Made by a program: the position numbers and the translations under genes
The notes under the pieces: generated by a model
Seen by the model: the letters and a program-made list of their open reading frames with translations, nothing else
Told to the model about the DNA's origin: nothing
Databases searched by the model: none
Assembly (NCBI GenBank): GCA_029863275.1
Contig: JAOTVS010000007.1
Span: 1-55,836 of the forward strand
Reading direction: 5' to 3'
Source: Candidatus Nitrosopumilus sp.
GTDB taxonomy: Archaea; Thermoproteota; Nitrososphaeria; Nitrososphaerales; Nitrosopumilaceae
Length of the DNA: 55,836 nt
In this document: positions 15,318 to 23,614 of the stretch, one piece after another
Layout of the letters: each line of letters begins with the position of its first letter
How positions within the stretch are numbered: the first letter of the stretch is position 1

Positions 15318-16760
15318 TTGAGTTACTTTGGGCATTCAGTAATTTTGCTTTTAGTAATAGTAGCAGGATCCTTTATGGGCTCAAGTTATGCACAAATTGA
15401 CACAAATAAACAAAGTGAACAAACTACACTGTCTGGAGATTTACTAAACAATTCACTTGCTCAAGATATTTTAGATAAAATTGAACAAACAAGGCAATGG
15501 ATTTTAGACTTGGAAGAAAGAGAATATGAAAAAATCAAGGCACAAAAAGAACTTGAAGAAAAGCGAGAAGTTGTCCTTGAACGACTAAATCAAGATCTTC
15601 TTGAATGGGAAAACCTTTGGGCAAACTATACCTCACGTGCAGCTTTTGAGAGATTTGTAGATGACAAACCACTTCAAATTCAGGGAGTTTTTTGGGATCA
15701 GTTCGAATTTAAGGAGATGAAAGTCAACGCCGGTAGAACAGCTCTAAAAGAAGTTATTGCAAACGGGGGAAGCCTAACTGAGGCAAGAGAGGCATACCAC
15801 ACCGCAGCTGAGACAAAAAGAATTGAATTAATTGAGATGAATGCACAATTTAATGTAAAACATAACCTTGCATACTATAAAGAACAATTACTTTTCAACT
15901 CTACTGGACAAATAACATTAAATCCATTTACTCAATCACAATTAGGTGCATATTATTCAGACTATCGCTCAGATCCACAATATCTTTTAGCGAATCCTCG
16001 TGACGCATATGCTGCAGAATCAATGAAAACAACTGCTGAGACTAAATGTCGTGATGGGTACCTTGTAGTATATAGATTGCAATCTGATGATTATACTTGT
16101 GTAACTGATTTAACTGCTGAAATGTGGGAAAGACACGGTATCGGGATGATTGTTGATTCAAGTCAAGTTTTTGATCAATACTCTCTTTCTCCTAAAGTGA
16201 AAACTAATCCTGGAACTATTTGTATGGAAGGATACATTGTAGTGTATAACATTAAAGAAGGTGAATATGAATGCGTTTTGAAATCTACTGGAGAGCAATG
16301 GATTCAAGAGGGTATGGGTGAAATCCACGAGTTGACACAATTCATTTTAGATAAAGACTATCAAAAGGAAATTGACAATAAAGTATTTTTGATAAACCAA
16401 GAGATTGATAACTTGTATGATGAAAATGTACTTGATCAAATTTCACTAAAGAAAAAATATGAGCAGATGTATAAAGATCAAGACAAAATAACAAAACAAG
16501 ATGAAAAAAATTTATCACTTGAATTCAATTCCAGTGAAGATATGACAAAAGAGGACTTTAGCAATCAAATAAAAGAAATTCGTAAAAACAATGAAATAAA
16601 GAAAGAACAAATTCTTGAAGACAAATATCAAGCTCTAAAGGATCTTGAGATTGAATTTCATAAAAAAATGCAACTAATGGCAGGGGAATTTGACACAAAT
16701 CCTGACATAAAGATGGTTTGGAATTCAGATGATTTAAAATTCCAAGCAATTTCGCGATAA
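15318..16760 (+). CDS. Secreted coiled-coil protein with two C-x16-C modules
   Basis: The 480-residue protein starts at TTG 15318 with a signal peptide cleaved after SSYA. A coiled-coil stretch (about 50-100) is followed by a helical domain, then two copies of a small module: CRDGYLVVYRLQSDDYTC (Cys 244 and 261) and CMEGYIVVYNIKEGEYEC (Cys 302 and 319), each followed by T-x-E-x-W. The C-terminal 150 residues are another charged coiled coil. No membrane anchor is visible at the C terminus. The same module ends the protein at 6028. A cell-surface structural or binding role is likely, but unproven. Confidence 0.75.
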   Translation: MSYFGHSVILLLVIVAGSFMGSSYAQIDTNKQSEQTTLSGDLLNNSLAQDILDKIEQTRQWILDLEEREYEKIKAQKELEEKREVVLERLNQDLLEWENLWANYTSRAAFERFVDDKPLQIQGVFWDQFEFKEMKVNAGRTALKEVIANGGSLTEAREAYHTAAETKRIELIEMNAQFNVKHNLAYYKEQLLFNSTGQITLNPFTQSQLGAYYSDYRSDPQYLLANPRDAYAAESMKTTAETKCRDGYLVVYRLQSDDYTCVTDLTAEMWERHGIGMIVDSSQVFDQYSLSPKVKTNPGTICMEGYIVVYNIKEGEYECVLKSTGEQWIQEGMGEIHELTQFILDKDYQKEIDNKVFLINQEIDNLYDENVLDQISLKKKYEQMYKDQDKITKQDEKNLSLEFNSSEDMTKEDFSNQIKEIRKNNEIKKEQILEDKYQALKDLEIEFHKKMQLMAGEFDTNPDIKMVWNSDDLKFQAISR

Positions 16761-16815
16761 AATCAAATATTTTCTAAATTCAAAACATCATAAAGAAAAA
16801 AATAAAAATTTATGT

Positions 16816-17322
16816 CTAGGTGTGTCTAGTCATAAATGCAGAAACCCAAGACTGAGCAATTTTTTTATTCATATCTGCAATTACTTGGGATTGTTTGTTC
16901 CATTCCTTGATATTTTCTTTTGCAGTATCTATAGATGAGAATACCATTTCATCTCTAATTTTTCTTGCATTAATTGCAGAATCAACTGTATCTGATAGGA
17001 ATTTACTTGCAGCTTTTAATTGTTCTGAAGTCATTTCGGTTTTACTTGCAAACTCTTTTTGAACTGACAGAATTGTATTAAACATGTTTTCGCATGCTTG
17101 GACATATTCTTGTTGTAGTTCAATTAGGGTTTGATAGTATTTTGGAATTGATTTTTCCATAGTTCCAAAATATTTCTCAATATTTTGTTTGTATATGGCA
17201 AAAAAGTCTTGGATTGGTTCTGACTTAGTTTCAGGCTTTTTTGTTTGTTCGGTTTTAATTTGATGCTTTGTGATTTGCTCAGATCTGATTTGGTGTTTTG
17301 AATTTTTGAGTGATTTACTCAT
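16816..17322 (-). CDS. Phasin-like helical protein (copy A)
   Basis: A 168-residue protein with a basic/polar N-terminal extension that repeats KHQI and SEQ/TEQ, then a helical domain of about 115 residues: FFAIYKQNIEKYFGTMEKSI, PKYYQTLIELQQEYVQACEN, and C-terminal IADMNKKIAQSWVSAFM. The pattern fits phasin-type granule-coat proteins. Polyhydroxyalkanoate synthesis is known in thaumarchaea, but no PHA synthase lies in this window. A paralogue at 39600 shares IYKQN-x-x-KYF and the NK-I-QSW-x-x-F end. Each lies divergent from a nearly identical winged-helix regulator, suggesting a regulator-phasin pair like PhaR-PhaP (inference). Confidence 0.65.
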   Translation of the reverse strand: MSKSLKNSKHQIRSEQITKHQIKTEQTKKPETKSEPIQDFFAIYKQNIEKYFGTMEKSIPKYYQTLIELQQEYVQACENMFNTILSVQKEFASKTEMTSEQLKAASKFLSDTVDSAINARKIRDEMVFSSIDTAKENIKEWNKQSQVIADMNKKIAQSWVSAFMTRHT

Positions 17323-17612
17323 GTTTTAATCTGCGCCTTTCTTGTTTATATCTAAATACTGAGATATTACTGTATCAATCTAGTAAATTTAATTTCACTA
17401 TTCCAATTCTGACTAAATTAATTTAAAAACTTGGCTAGAAATTTTTAGAAATCAACTAAAGTTGTTTTTTTTGATCGGTTAGGTTGCAAAATGGTATGTG
17501 CTTTATAGAATTTTTTAGATCAATTTACACAAAATATTTGCTACAATAATTTTTTTAAACATATTAAACAATAAATCATTGATTACATGAAATCTATTGG
17601 GAGATATGAAAA

Positions 17613-17768
17613 ATGAAAATACACTCTGAGCAGTTGTTCAATTATCTAAAATCTAGAGGATTTGAATTAACAGCAGAAGATAAGGCAAATATTGTAGAGA
17701 TTATTCTCTTTGGTAAAAACGATAAAGGAAAATATTCTCAACAACGAGAGAAAAGTTTTGGTGGATAA
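17613..17768 (+). CDS. 51-residue small protein
   Basis: A frame from the ATG at 17613 reads MKIHSEQLFNYLKSRGFELT, then AEDKANIVEIILFGKNDKGK, then YSQQREKSFGG. A GGGAG Shine-Dalgarno-like sequence lies about 10 bases upstream. The helix-turn-like LFNYLKSRGFELTAEDKANI looks like a folded mini-domain. It lies between the phasin-like gene and its regulator. The flanking gaps (17323-17612 and 17769-18091) are AT-rich; the second holds the inverted repeat AGAATGA-N7-TCATTCT at 17832-17852. Confidence 0.55.
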   Translation: MKIHSEQLFNYLKSRGFELTAEDKANIVEIILFGKNDKGKYSQQREKSFGG

Positions 17769-18091
17769 GAATTTGAATCTTCTGAATTTTAATTTACAAA
17801 ATTGGCTAAAACTTTTTTAAAAAAACTTGACAGAATGATCCAGATTCATTCTAATTTGATTACATATAATACAAATAATTTAGCTGAATGCGACAAGTCA
17901 AATCATATCTTGTTGATTTCAAGTATTCTTAAAATCATGTAACATTTTAGATATTACATTTCCTGCGTGAAACCTCAAAAATTTCTCTGTTTTTAAAAAA
18001 CTATATTTTCAAAATTGAGATCCTTTTTAAAATTATGTTCACAGAGGATTTATTCATGTTCCTTTTATTCAAAACTCTCATAAAATTAGAC

Positions 18092-18373
18092 ATGGTAACT
18101 TATCGGACCAGCATGCAAATAGTTGGAGATCTTCTTACAGTAACCAAAGAATCTGGAGAAGAAGGAATTAGAACAACAAGGTTGCTTGCAAAAGCCAATC
18201 TGTCACATTCAAGATTATCAGATTTTCTTGAGAACTTGACGGGTTCTGGGTTGGTAAATAAAATAGAGTACGATGGAAAAAATACATTTGTAATTACTCC
18301 CAAAGGCCGGCAATACCTAGAGTCTTACATGAAATTCTCAAACGTTGCAGGCGCATTTGGGTTGGAAATTTGA
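18092..18373 (+). CDS. Winged-helix regulator (copy A, next to phasin-like gene)
   Basis: A 93-residue winged-helix DNA-binding protein starting MVTYRTSMQIVGDLLTVTKE. It has a helix-turn-helix (TTRLLAKANLSHSRLSDFLE), a wing (LVNKIEYDGKNTFVITPKGR) and the end FSNVAGAFGLEI. The start was set at 18092 because the paralogue at 40114 begins at the equivalent residue (MASYRTSMQIVGDLL) and has the same length. Both copies stand divergent from a phasin-like gene. Probably a dimeric repressor of that gene, by analogy with bacterial PhaR; not demonstrated. Confidence 0.8.
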   Translation: MVTYRTSMQIVGDLLTVTKESGEEGIRTTRLLAKANLSHSRLSDFLENLTGSGLVNKIEYDGKNTFVITPKGRQYLESYMKFSNVAGAFGLEI

Positions 18374-18441
18374 AATTATTCGACTAGAATCGTAACAATG
18401 ATTAGAAATTTATTTAATTATCATAAAAACAAAGCAATACA

Positions 18442-18702
18442 ATGACATCGCTTCTTGATGATGCAAAAAAAATGTTAGAGCTGCAATATGGAGATATTCC
18501 AAGACTGCAGCAAATCAAAGAAACACTTGAGCAAAACAAAATGCTCAGTGTTTCAGATAGACAATATCTATGCAAATTAGCACAAGAAAAATCTCAAAAA
18601 CCCTCAAAGGCTAGCACATATTATAATGAAAAAACAACAAGTGATGATTTGGACATAGACGAACTAGAAGAAAAAATTAGAGTAGAGATGGAACCTTCTT
18701 GA
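18442..18702 (+). CDS. Small helical protein with GDI-RL module
   Basis: An 86-residue helical protein. Residues 4-47 carry a module with YGDIPRLQQIKETLEQNKML and SVSDRQYLCKLAQE, which recurs at the N terminus of the zinc-ribbon membrane protein at 35974. The C-terminal part is acidic (DLDIDELEEKIRVEMEPS). Similar short modules commonly precede other domains and may drive oligomerisation. It ends 7 bp before the secreted protein at 18710, so the two are probably co-transcribed. Confidence 0.65.
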   Translation: MTSLLDDAKKMLELQYGDIPRLQQIKETLEQNKMLSVSDRQYLCKLAQEKSQKPSKASTYYNEKTTSDDLDIDELEEKIRVEMEPS

Positions 18703-18709
18703 AAGTACA

Positions 18710-19660
18710 ATGAAGAGTACTGCAATCATAGCTTGTTTATTTGCTATTTCATTTACTTTTGCATATTCTGAAATTCAAATTCCTGAATCAATTAAAGACA
18801 ATGCAAAACAATTGTATTTTCAAAACAATTTAGATGAAAAAGATATAGTATCAATTCTTGAGGACTTCTCAAATAAAAAAATAGTAAATAACATTCCAGT
18901 TGGCGTACAAGTTTATAACATTCCTGAAGGAGGCAAAACTGATTTTATTAAAATCTCAGGTGGAATTGCCGAGTTTGGGAGGACTGCACAAATAACCCTA
19001 GAAATTACAAAGCCAGATGGTACAATTGAGAAATTTCAATCGCCATTACTTGAGACAGGGAGATATCACACTGTATATCCAATTAGTGAAAACTCTCAAG
19101 TAGGAACATACATTGTGCAAACTGTATTTGCCGGAGAGCGACATTCTGAATCTTTTTTTCATTTAACAAAAACACAACAATACACCTCAAATTTTCCTCC
19201 ATGGATTGTATCTACATTTGAGTGGTGGATACAAGATGAAATTTCAGATTCTGAGATTGTATCCTTTATTGAGCATTTGGCAAAACTAGGACTAATTAGC
19301 ATTCCTGAGAAATCCCTACAACCACTCCAAGTTGTAATTACAGGGGAGAATATGGTTCGACGTGGTATTACTCATACAATTAATGTCCAGGTTACTGATG
19401 GTTATGCCCCCATAGAGGGTGCCAAAGTTACACTTAGCATTGAGGACTATGGCGAGAATATAATTCGAGAGTTTGAGGGACGAACAGATCAAAATGGGTA
19501 TTTTATTTATTCCTGGGAGATTCCAAAAAGTTTTGATAACATTGAGACACTTTTGGCATTCATTAGTGTCTCAGGCAATGATTCATCTACCACTCATCTG
19601 TGGAAATTCCAAGTTTACTGTCTTCCAGGGACTGCAAATTGTAAAATTGATGGAAACTAA
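18710..19660 (+). CDS. Secreted Ig-like protein with IPxW modules
   Basis: The 316-residue protein has a signal peptide ending FAYS. A module beginning IPESIKDNAKQLYFQNNLDE (24-59) is followed by a beta-rich domain (60-155) and a clearer copy of the same module, FPPWIVSTFEWWIQDEISDS (162-198). A final Ig-like domain (205-300) contains GAKVTLSIED and GRTDQNGYFIYSWEIP. It ends with two Cys (YCLPGTANCKI). The Ig-like part resembles carboxypeptidase-regulatory or Big-type surface domains. Function is unknown; it starts 7 bp after the upstream gene. Confidence 0.7.
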   Translation: MKSTAIIACLFAISFTFAYSEIQIPESIKDNAKQLYFQNNLDEKDIVSILEDFSNKKIVNNIPVGVQVYNIPEGGKTDFIKISGGIAEFGRTAQITLEITKPDGTIEKFQSPLLETGRYHTVYPISENSQVGTYIVQTVFAGERHSESFFHLTKTQQYTSNFPPWIVSTFEWWIQDEISDSEIVSFIEHLAKLGLISIPEKSLQPLQVVITGENMVRRGITHTINVQVTDGYAPIEGAKVTLSIEDYGENIIREFEGRTDQNGYFIYSWEIPKSFDNIETLLAFISVSGNDSSTTHLWKFQVYCLPGTANCKIDGN

Positions 19661-19708
19661 TTTACCAATTCTCAGATAACTTTTGTGTATCAAACACGGA
19701 ATAGATAA

Positions 19709-19738
19709 TCTAGGTTTTTTCCGCAAAACGGTATTAAA
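19709..19738 (+). promoter_or_regulatory. Conserved surface-protein promoter box 1
   Basis: A 30-bp box begins TCTAGG, continues TTTTTTCCGC, and ends CGGTATTAAA. Exactly 22 bp separate it from the ATG at 19761. TATTAAA is probably the TATA element, so the transcript should be leaderless. Four other genes of the same family have the same box. Confidence 0.75.
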
Positions 19739-19760
19739 GTGATAATCATACCAAATTATT

Positions 19761-20462
19761 ATGACTTTAACCAATACAAAGAAATTTTTAGCTGTTTCCT
19801 TAGCTCTAGTTTTTGCTATGGGAATGAATAATCTTGCATATGCAGAGACAGTGCTACTTGATGATGACTTTGATTTAGAAAATGGTGGTATTGGAATTTT
19901 AAATTATAACGGATTTACAAATTGGAGTGTTTCTGATGGCACTGTTGACTTGATAGGTAACGGCTTTTTTGACTTTTTGCCAGGAAATGGATTATATGTT
20001 GACCTTGATGGAAGTACAAATAATTCTGGAATAATGACCTCAGATATCTTAGAGTTGGAAGCTTGTGAGTATGAACTTCAATTTGATTTGGCTGGAAATC
20101 ACCGAAATAGTAACACTGAATCAGTCGATGTATCGGTGGGAGCATTGTTTTCTGAACAATTCTCTTTGAATCAAAATGATCCATTTACTACTTACACACG
20201 TCAAATATCCGTTGATTCAAACACTAGTGAATCCATAGTATTCTCAGGAGCAGGCGGAGACAACATTGGACTTTTACTTGATAATGTAAAGTTTACACAA
20301 CTTGATTGCTCAGCACCAGTTGCAGGAGAACTTCTCTCAATTAATTCATCAGCTCTTGTAATTGGTGGATTGGCATCAAGTGCAGTATGGATGATTCCAT
20401 CAGTTGCAGGTATTGCAGGTGCAGGAATTTATCTAGTCAAACTCAGAGCAAATAGAGATTAA
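19761..20462 (+). CDS. Anchored surface protein, shared-ends family (jelly-roll-like middle)
   Basis: The 233-residue protein has a signal peptide ending AYA (about residue 28), a beta-rich middle (30-185), and the family's C-terminal anchor [18 protein letters not shown] plus a membrane helix ending KLRANRD. The middle resembles carbohydrate-binding jelly rolls: [51 protein letters not shown]. It is probably a surface-exposed binding protein held by its C-terminal helix. The last 150 bases are nearly identical to those of the next gene although the middles are unrelated. Confidence 0.8.
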   Translation: MTLTNTKKFLAVSLALVFAMGMNNLAYAETVLLDDDFDLENGGIGILNYNGFTNWSVSDGTVDLIGNGFFDFLPGNGLYVDLDGSTNNSGIMTSDILELEACEYELQFDLAGNHRNSNTESVDVSVGALFSEQFSLNQNDPFTTYTRQISVDSNTSESIVFSGAGGDNIGLLLDNVKFTQLDCSAPVAGELLSINSSALVIGGLASSAVWMIPSVAGIAGAGIYLVKLRANRD

Positions 20463-20480
20463 ATTCTCTTTTTTATCTTT
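20463..20480 (+). terminator. Conserved T-rich 3' element 1
   Basis: ATTCTCTTTTTTATCTTT follows the stop codon directly. The same ATTCTCTTTT string follows the stop codon in the sister genes. Poly-T runs terminate archaeal RNA polymerase. Confidence 0.6.
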
Positions 20481-20510
20481 AAAATAAATTCTAAAACATG
20501 TAACTGATTA

Positions 20511-20540
20511 TCTAGGTTATTTCCCCACAATAGTATTAAA
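20511..20540 (+). promoter_or_regulatory. Conserved surface-protein promoter box 2
   Basis: TCTAGGTTATTTCCCC then AATAGTATTAAA, 30 bp long, ends exactly 22 bp before the GTG start at 20563. It matches the boxes at 19709, 21121, 23029 and 29933. Confidence 0.75.
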
Positions 20541-20562
20541 GAAAATTTTTAACAATAAAACT

Positions 20563-21063
20563 GTGACTTTGAACTATTCCCAGAAACTTTTAGCAGGAAC
20601 TATAGCTTTAGTTCTTGTTGCAGGAATGACTAGTCCAGCATTTGCACAGACCCCAGGTCTTGCCGTTGATGTAGCATCTGAGGATATTTTATGTGCAATA
20701 GGTGAAGTATCGGCCGGTGTTGGTCTTTGTATCCCATGTCCAATTGATACAAGTTCATTAGTATATGACTGTGATCCTTGTATAATTGCGGACGGAGATT
20801 ATCTAACCCATCCTTGTGAAGATGATGATGATGATGGAGTACTAAACTTTGCAGATCAATGTCCAGACACTCCACCTCAAACAATGGTAGATGAAGATGG
20901 TTGTTCTATTGAAAAGCCAGTTGCAGGAGAACTTCTCTCAATTAATTCATCAGCTCTTGTAATTGGTGGATTGGCATCAAGTGCAGTATGGATGATTCCA
21001 GCAGTAGCTGGTATTGCAGGTGCAGGAATTTATCTAGTCAAACTCAGAGCAAATAGAGATTAA
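20563..21063 (+). CDS. Anchored surface protein, shared-ends family (Cys-rich, Ca-binding-like middle)
   Basis: The 166-residue protein starts at GTG with a signal peptide [20 protein letters not shown] ending AFA. The middle first has [10 protein letters not shown], shared with the protein at 23081, then cysteine-rich sequence ([18 protein letters not shown]), then a thrombospondin-3-like acidic repeat ([20 protein letters not shown]) of the calcium-binding type. The end is the common anchor [16 protein letters not shown] plus membrane helix and KLRANRD. Likely exported, calcium-stabilised and anchored. Function is unknown. Confidence 0.8.
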   Translation: MTLNYSQKLLAGTIALVLVAGMTSPAFAQTPGLAVDVASEDILCAIGEVSAGVGLCIPCPIDTSSLVYDCDPCIIADGDYLTHPCEDDDDDGVLNFADQCPDTPPQTMVDEDGCSIEKPVAGELLSINSSALVIGGLASSAVWMIPAVAGIAGAGIYLVKLRANRD

Positions 21064-21080
21064 ATTCTCTTTTTTATTTT
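21064..21080 (+). terminator. Conserved T-rich 3' element 2
   Basis: ATTCTCTTTTTTATTTT directly after the stop codon, matching the sister genes. Confidence 0.6.
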
Positions 21081-21120
21081 CAAAAGCATAAACTAGGTGT
21101 TTCAAACATGGAATCTTACA

Positions 21121-21150
21121 TCTAGAGGTTTCACCCAAAAAGGTATTAAC
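21121..21150 (+). promoter_or_regulatory. Conserved surface-protein promoter box 3
   Basis: TCTAGAGGTTTCACCC then AAAGGTATTAAC, 30 bp, ends exactly 22 bp before the ATG at 21173. It is the same element as the other four boxes. Confidence 0.75.
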
Positions 21151-21172
21151 ACAATACTTCAAAAATATCGCA

Positions 21173-21610
21173 ATGACTTTAGACTATTCCCAGAAACTTT
21201 TAGCAGGAATGTTAGCTCTAGTTTTAGTTGCAGGAATGAGTTCTGCAGCATTTGCTACAGAAGGACCTCCACCTGACAGCGACGGTGACGGGGTACCAGA
21301 TGGCCCAGACAAATGTGAGCCTACTCCACCTAATCCCCAAACACTAGATATAGATGGTTGTAGTGATGATGACTTTGATCAAGTAGAGGATAGTGTTGAT
21401 CAATGTCTAGACACACCACCTCAAACACCAGTCGACGAATCCGGTTGTGCTCTTCCAGATAAACCAGTAGCAGGAGGACTCTTATCACTTGATTCATCAG
21501 CTCTTGTAATTGGTGGATTGGCATCAAGTGCAGTATGGATGATTCCAGCAGTTGCAGGTATTGCAGGTGCAGGATTGTATCTAGTCAAACTCAGAGCAAA
21601 TAGAGATTAA
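21173..21610 (+). CDS. Anchored surface protein, shared-ends family (thrombospondin-3-like middle)
   Basis: The 145-residue protein has a signal peptide ([20 protein letters not shown], cleavage after AFA). Its middle consists of two acidic calcium-binding-type repeats, [19 protein letters not shown] and [19 protein letters not shown], each closed by a Cys pair. It ends with [18 protein letters not shown], a membrane helix and KLRANRD. It is the shortest member of the family and shows the minimal plan: signal, variable stalk, anchor. Expected at the cell surface. Confidence 0.8.
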   Translation: MTLDYSQKLLAGMLALVLVAGMSSAAFATEGPPPDSDGDGVPDGPDKCEPTPPNPQTLDIDGCSDDDFDQVEDSVDQCLDTPPQTPVDESGCALPDKPVAGGLLSLDSSALVIGGLASSAVWMIPAVAGIAGAGLYLVKLRANRD

Positions 21611-21633
21611 ATTCTCTTTTCAATTCTCTTTTT
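21611..21633 (+). terminator. Conserved T-rich 3' element 3 (doubled)
   Basis: ATTCTCTTTTC is followed at once by a second AATTCTCTTTTTG. The doubling supports a terminator role for this element. Confidence 0.55.
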
Positions 21634-21685
21634 GTATTTGTAAATACTAGACAATCTTATAATCAATTAGTATCAATAAATTTTA

Positions 21686-22948
21686 TTGCACAAAAAAATA
21701 TTGATTCTAATTTTTTCTATTGTTGTAATTATTAGTGTGGTGACAGCCTTGGGTTTTATTACATCTCAAAGCTCTACCAAAGAAACTTTAGAGTCACCTT
21801 ACATAGCTAACACTGATTCTCAAAATAAGACTCAGCTTCGCTATCCTTCAATTAATGTATCTTATAACGAAACGCTAAAAAATTATAAAAGTGAAAATCA
21901 ATTAGTAGAACTAATTTTTTCAAAGTGTGGAGTAGATAGCCATTGTGCAGCTGATTCAATGATTATATTATCAAAAAATCAAACAAAACAAAACACGATT
22001 GCTACTCTTAATGAGATTGTAACTACAATTGATGAGACAGGCATGACATGTCATAATCAATCTCATCACTTGGGAGAATTTTTGTATGGCTATATCGGAA
22101 ATCTGACTGAGGCATTAATTATTGCAGATAGAAAATGTGGAGGTGGATTGTATCATGGGGTGATTGAGAATTATTTTCAAACAGAATTATTCTTTGAGAG
22201 AGCCGATAAGGATACAATTCCTGTAAAAGAATCTTGTGATGTTTTAGGAACGGATCCATATTCGCACATAAGACTAGAGTGTACTCATGGTACAGGTCAC
22301 GGCTTATTGCGCGCATATGATTTTGATGTCTTTTCAGCAGTAAAGAGATGTGATGAATTTAAATTTTCTATTGATCATCGGGCTTGCTATCGAGGTGTAT
22401 TTATGGAAAATTTGGTAGAATATTGGGAAGATAAAGAGGGAGCATTTGATGAAGAAGACATTTTTTATCCTTGTAACCGTGTTGAGGACAAATATGCAAA
22501 TGATTGTTATCACTATCAGGCCCAATACATTTTAGATAAAAATAGATATTTTGTTGAGGATTCTTTTGATGATTGTGAAAAAATAAACAATGATACGTTT
22601 GAAAAATATTGTTACTATGGAATTGGAATACAAATTTCCTTTGCATTTGTTAATGATATTCCTGGGTTAATTTCGACCTGCCAAAAAGGTGATCCGCAAT
22701 TTGCCACCTTTTGTTTCCAAGGCGCAGTTGTTACAACTGTTGACCAAAGGGGAATTGATAAGGCAATTTCATTATGTAAAATCCTAGAGGAGAAATTCAA
22801 AGAGGACTGTTATAATACTGTAGGAAAATGGGTAAATACCATCGGTGCTGACTTGAAGGCAAGACAAGACATGTGTTCAAAAGCTGAAACCTTAGAGTAT
22901 GCTGAGGTTTGCAATAATGCAAATCCTGAAGATTTAGAGTCACTCTAG
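21686..22948 (+). CDS. Exported Cys/His-rich helical repeat protein
   Basis: The 420-residue protein starts at TTG with an N-terminal membrane anchor (residues 4-25). The outer part has at least eight repeats of about 35-45 residues built around C-[YFH]-x-G or similar: CHNQSHHLGEFLYG, CGGGLYHGVIE, CTHGTGHGLLRA, CYRGVFMENL, CYHYQAQY, CYYGIGIQI, CFQGAVVT, CYNTVGKW. The regular cysteines and the first three His-containing repeats suggest a metal-binding or disulfide-stabilised helical solenoid. It is not a c-type cytochrome, since there are no CxxCH motifs. It lies inside the surface-protein cluster but lacks the shared ends. Confidence 0.7.
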   Translation: MHKKILILIFSIVVIISVVTALGFITSQSSTKETLESPYIANTDSQNKTQLRYPSINVSYNETLKNYKSENQLVELIFSKCGVDSHCAADSMIILSKNQTKQNTIATLNEIVTTIDETGMTCHNQSHHLGEFLYGYIGNLTEALIIADRKCGGGLYHGVIENYFQTELFFERADKDTIPVKESCDVLGTDPYSHIRLECTHGTGHGLLRAYDFDVFSAVKRCDEFKFSIDHRACYRGVFMENLVEYWEDKEGAFDEEDIFYPCNRVEDKYANDCYHYQAQYILDKNRYFVEDSFDDCEKINNDTFEKYCYYGIGIQISFAFVNDIPGLISTCQKGDPQFATFCFQGAVVTTVDQRGIDKAISLCKILEEKFKEDCYNTVGKWVNTIGADLKARQDMCSKAETLEYAEVCNNANPEDLESL

Positions 22949-23028
22949 GACAAATTGTTTTTAAAAATTCATTTAGAATCTGAATTTTTCAATAAGTTTG
23001 ATCGATTCACAAAACATAGAACATGCAA

Positions 23029-23058
23029 TCTAGATCTTATCCGCATAATGGTAATAAA
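23029..23058 (+). promoter_or_regulatory. Conserved surface-protein promoter box 4
   Basis: TCTAGATCTTATCCGC then ATGGTAATAAA, 30 bp, ends exactly 22 bp before the ATG at 23081. The fixed spacing is the main reason for choosing that ATG rather than the TTG six bases upstream. Confidence 0.7.
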
Positions 23059-23080
23059 GTAAAAACCGATCTACTTGCTA

Positions 23081-23542
23081 ATGACTTTTAATAGTACTAA
23101 AAGACTATTTGCAGGAACTTTGGCTCTAGTTCTTGTTCTTGGACTTGCTAGCCCGGCATTTGCGCAGACTCCAGGTCTTGCAGTTGATGTGGCATCACGT
23201 GAAGCCCCGGTTCTAGCTGAGGATCATATCGACTTTGATCCAGTTTGCCCAGATGATTGTGAAGCGTTAGCTTTAGAGAGAGTATTTGAAATAGACCCAT
23301 TTTGTAAAGATGTCTTTTTTGATGATATTTGTGAAGGAGAGTTAGAGGAGGCTTTAGAAGGATGTCTTTCAACTGCCAAGGAAGATCTTTGCAAGGCCGT
23401 AGCAGGAGAACTCTTATCAATTAATTCATCAGCTCTTGTAATTGGTGGATTGGCATCAAGTGCAGTATGGATGATTCCAGCAGTTGCAGGTATTGCAGGC
23501 GCAGGATTGTATCTATTCAAACTCAGAGCAAATAGAGATTGA
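23081..23542 (+). CDS. Anchored surface protein, shared-ends family (acidic Cys-rich middle)
   Basis: The 153-residue protein (MTFNSTKRLFAGTLALVLVL, cleavage after AFA) begins its mature part with [12 protein letters not shown], as does the protein at 20563. The middle is acidic with seven or so cysteines (VCPDDCEALALERVFEIDPF, then CKDVFFDDICEGELEEALEG). It ends with the common [18 protein letters not shown], a membrane helix and FKLRANRD. Start chosen by alignment with the family and the promoter spacing. Likely a disulfide-bonded or metal-binding surface domain. Confidence 0.8.
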   Translation: MTFNSTKRLFAGTLALVLVLGLASPAFAQTPGLAVDVASREAPVLAEDHIDFDPVCPDDCEALALERVFEIDPFCKDVFFDDICEGELEEALEGCLSTAKEDLCKAVAGELLSINSSALVIGGLASSAVWMIPAVAGIAGAGLYLFKLRANRD

Positions 23543-23567
23543 ATTCTCTTTTTTCATTTTATTTTTT
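23543..23567 (+). terminator. Conserved T-rich 3' element 4
   Basis: ATTCTCTTTTTTCATTTTAT follows the stop codon, matching the sister genes. Confidence 0.55.
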
Positions 23568-23614
23568 CTCCAAATCAAGTTATACTTAATTACAAAAAAT
23601 AATAAAAATAATTA

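Noticed and set aside
17453-17464. CAACT-AA-AGTTG followed by a T run considered as a hairpin terminator
   Set aside because: A two-base loop is too small to form a stable hairpin, and no gene ends there in that direction.
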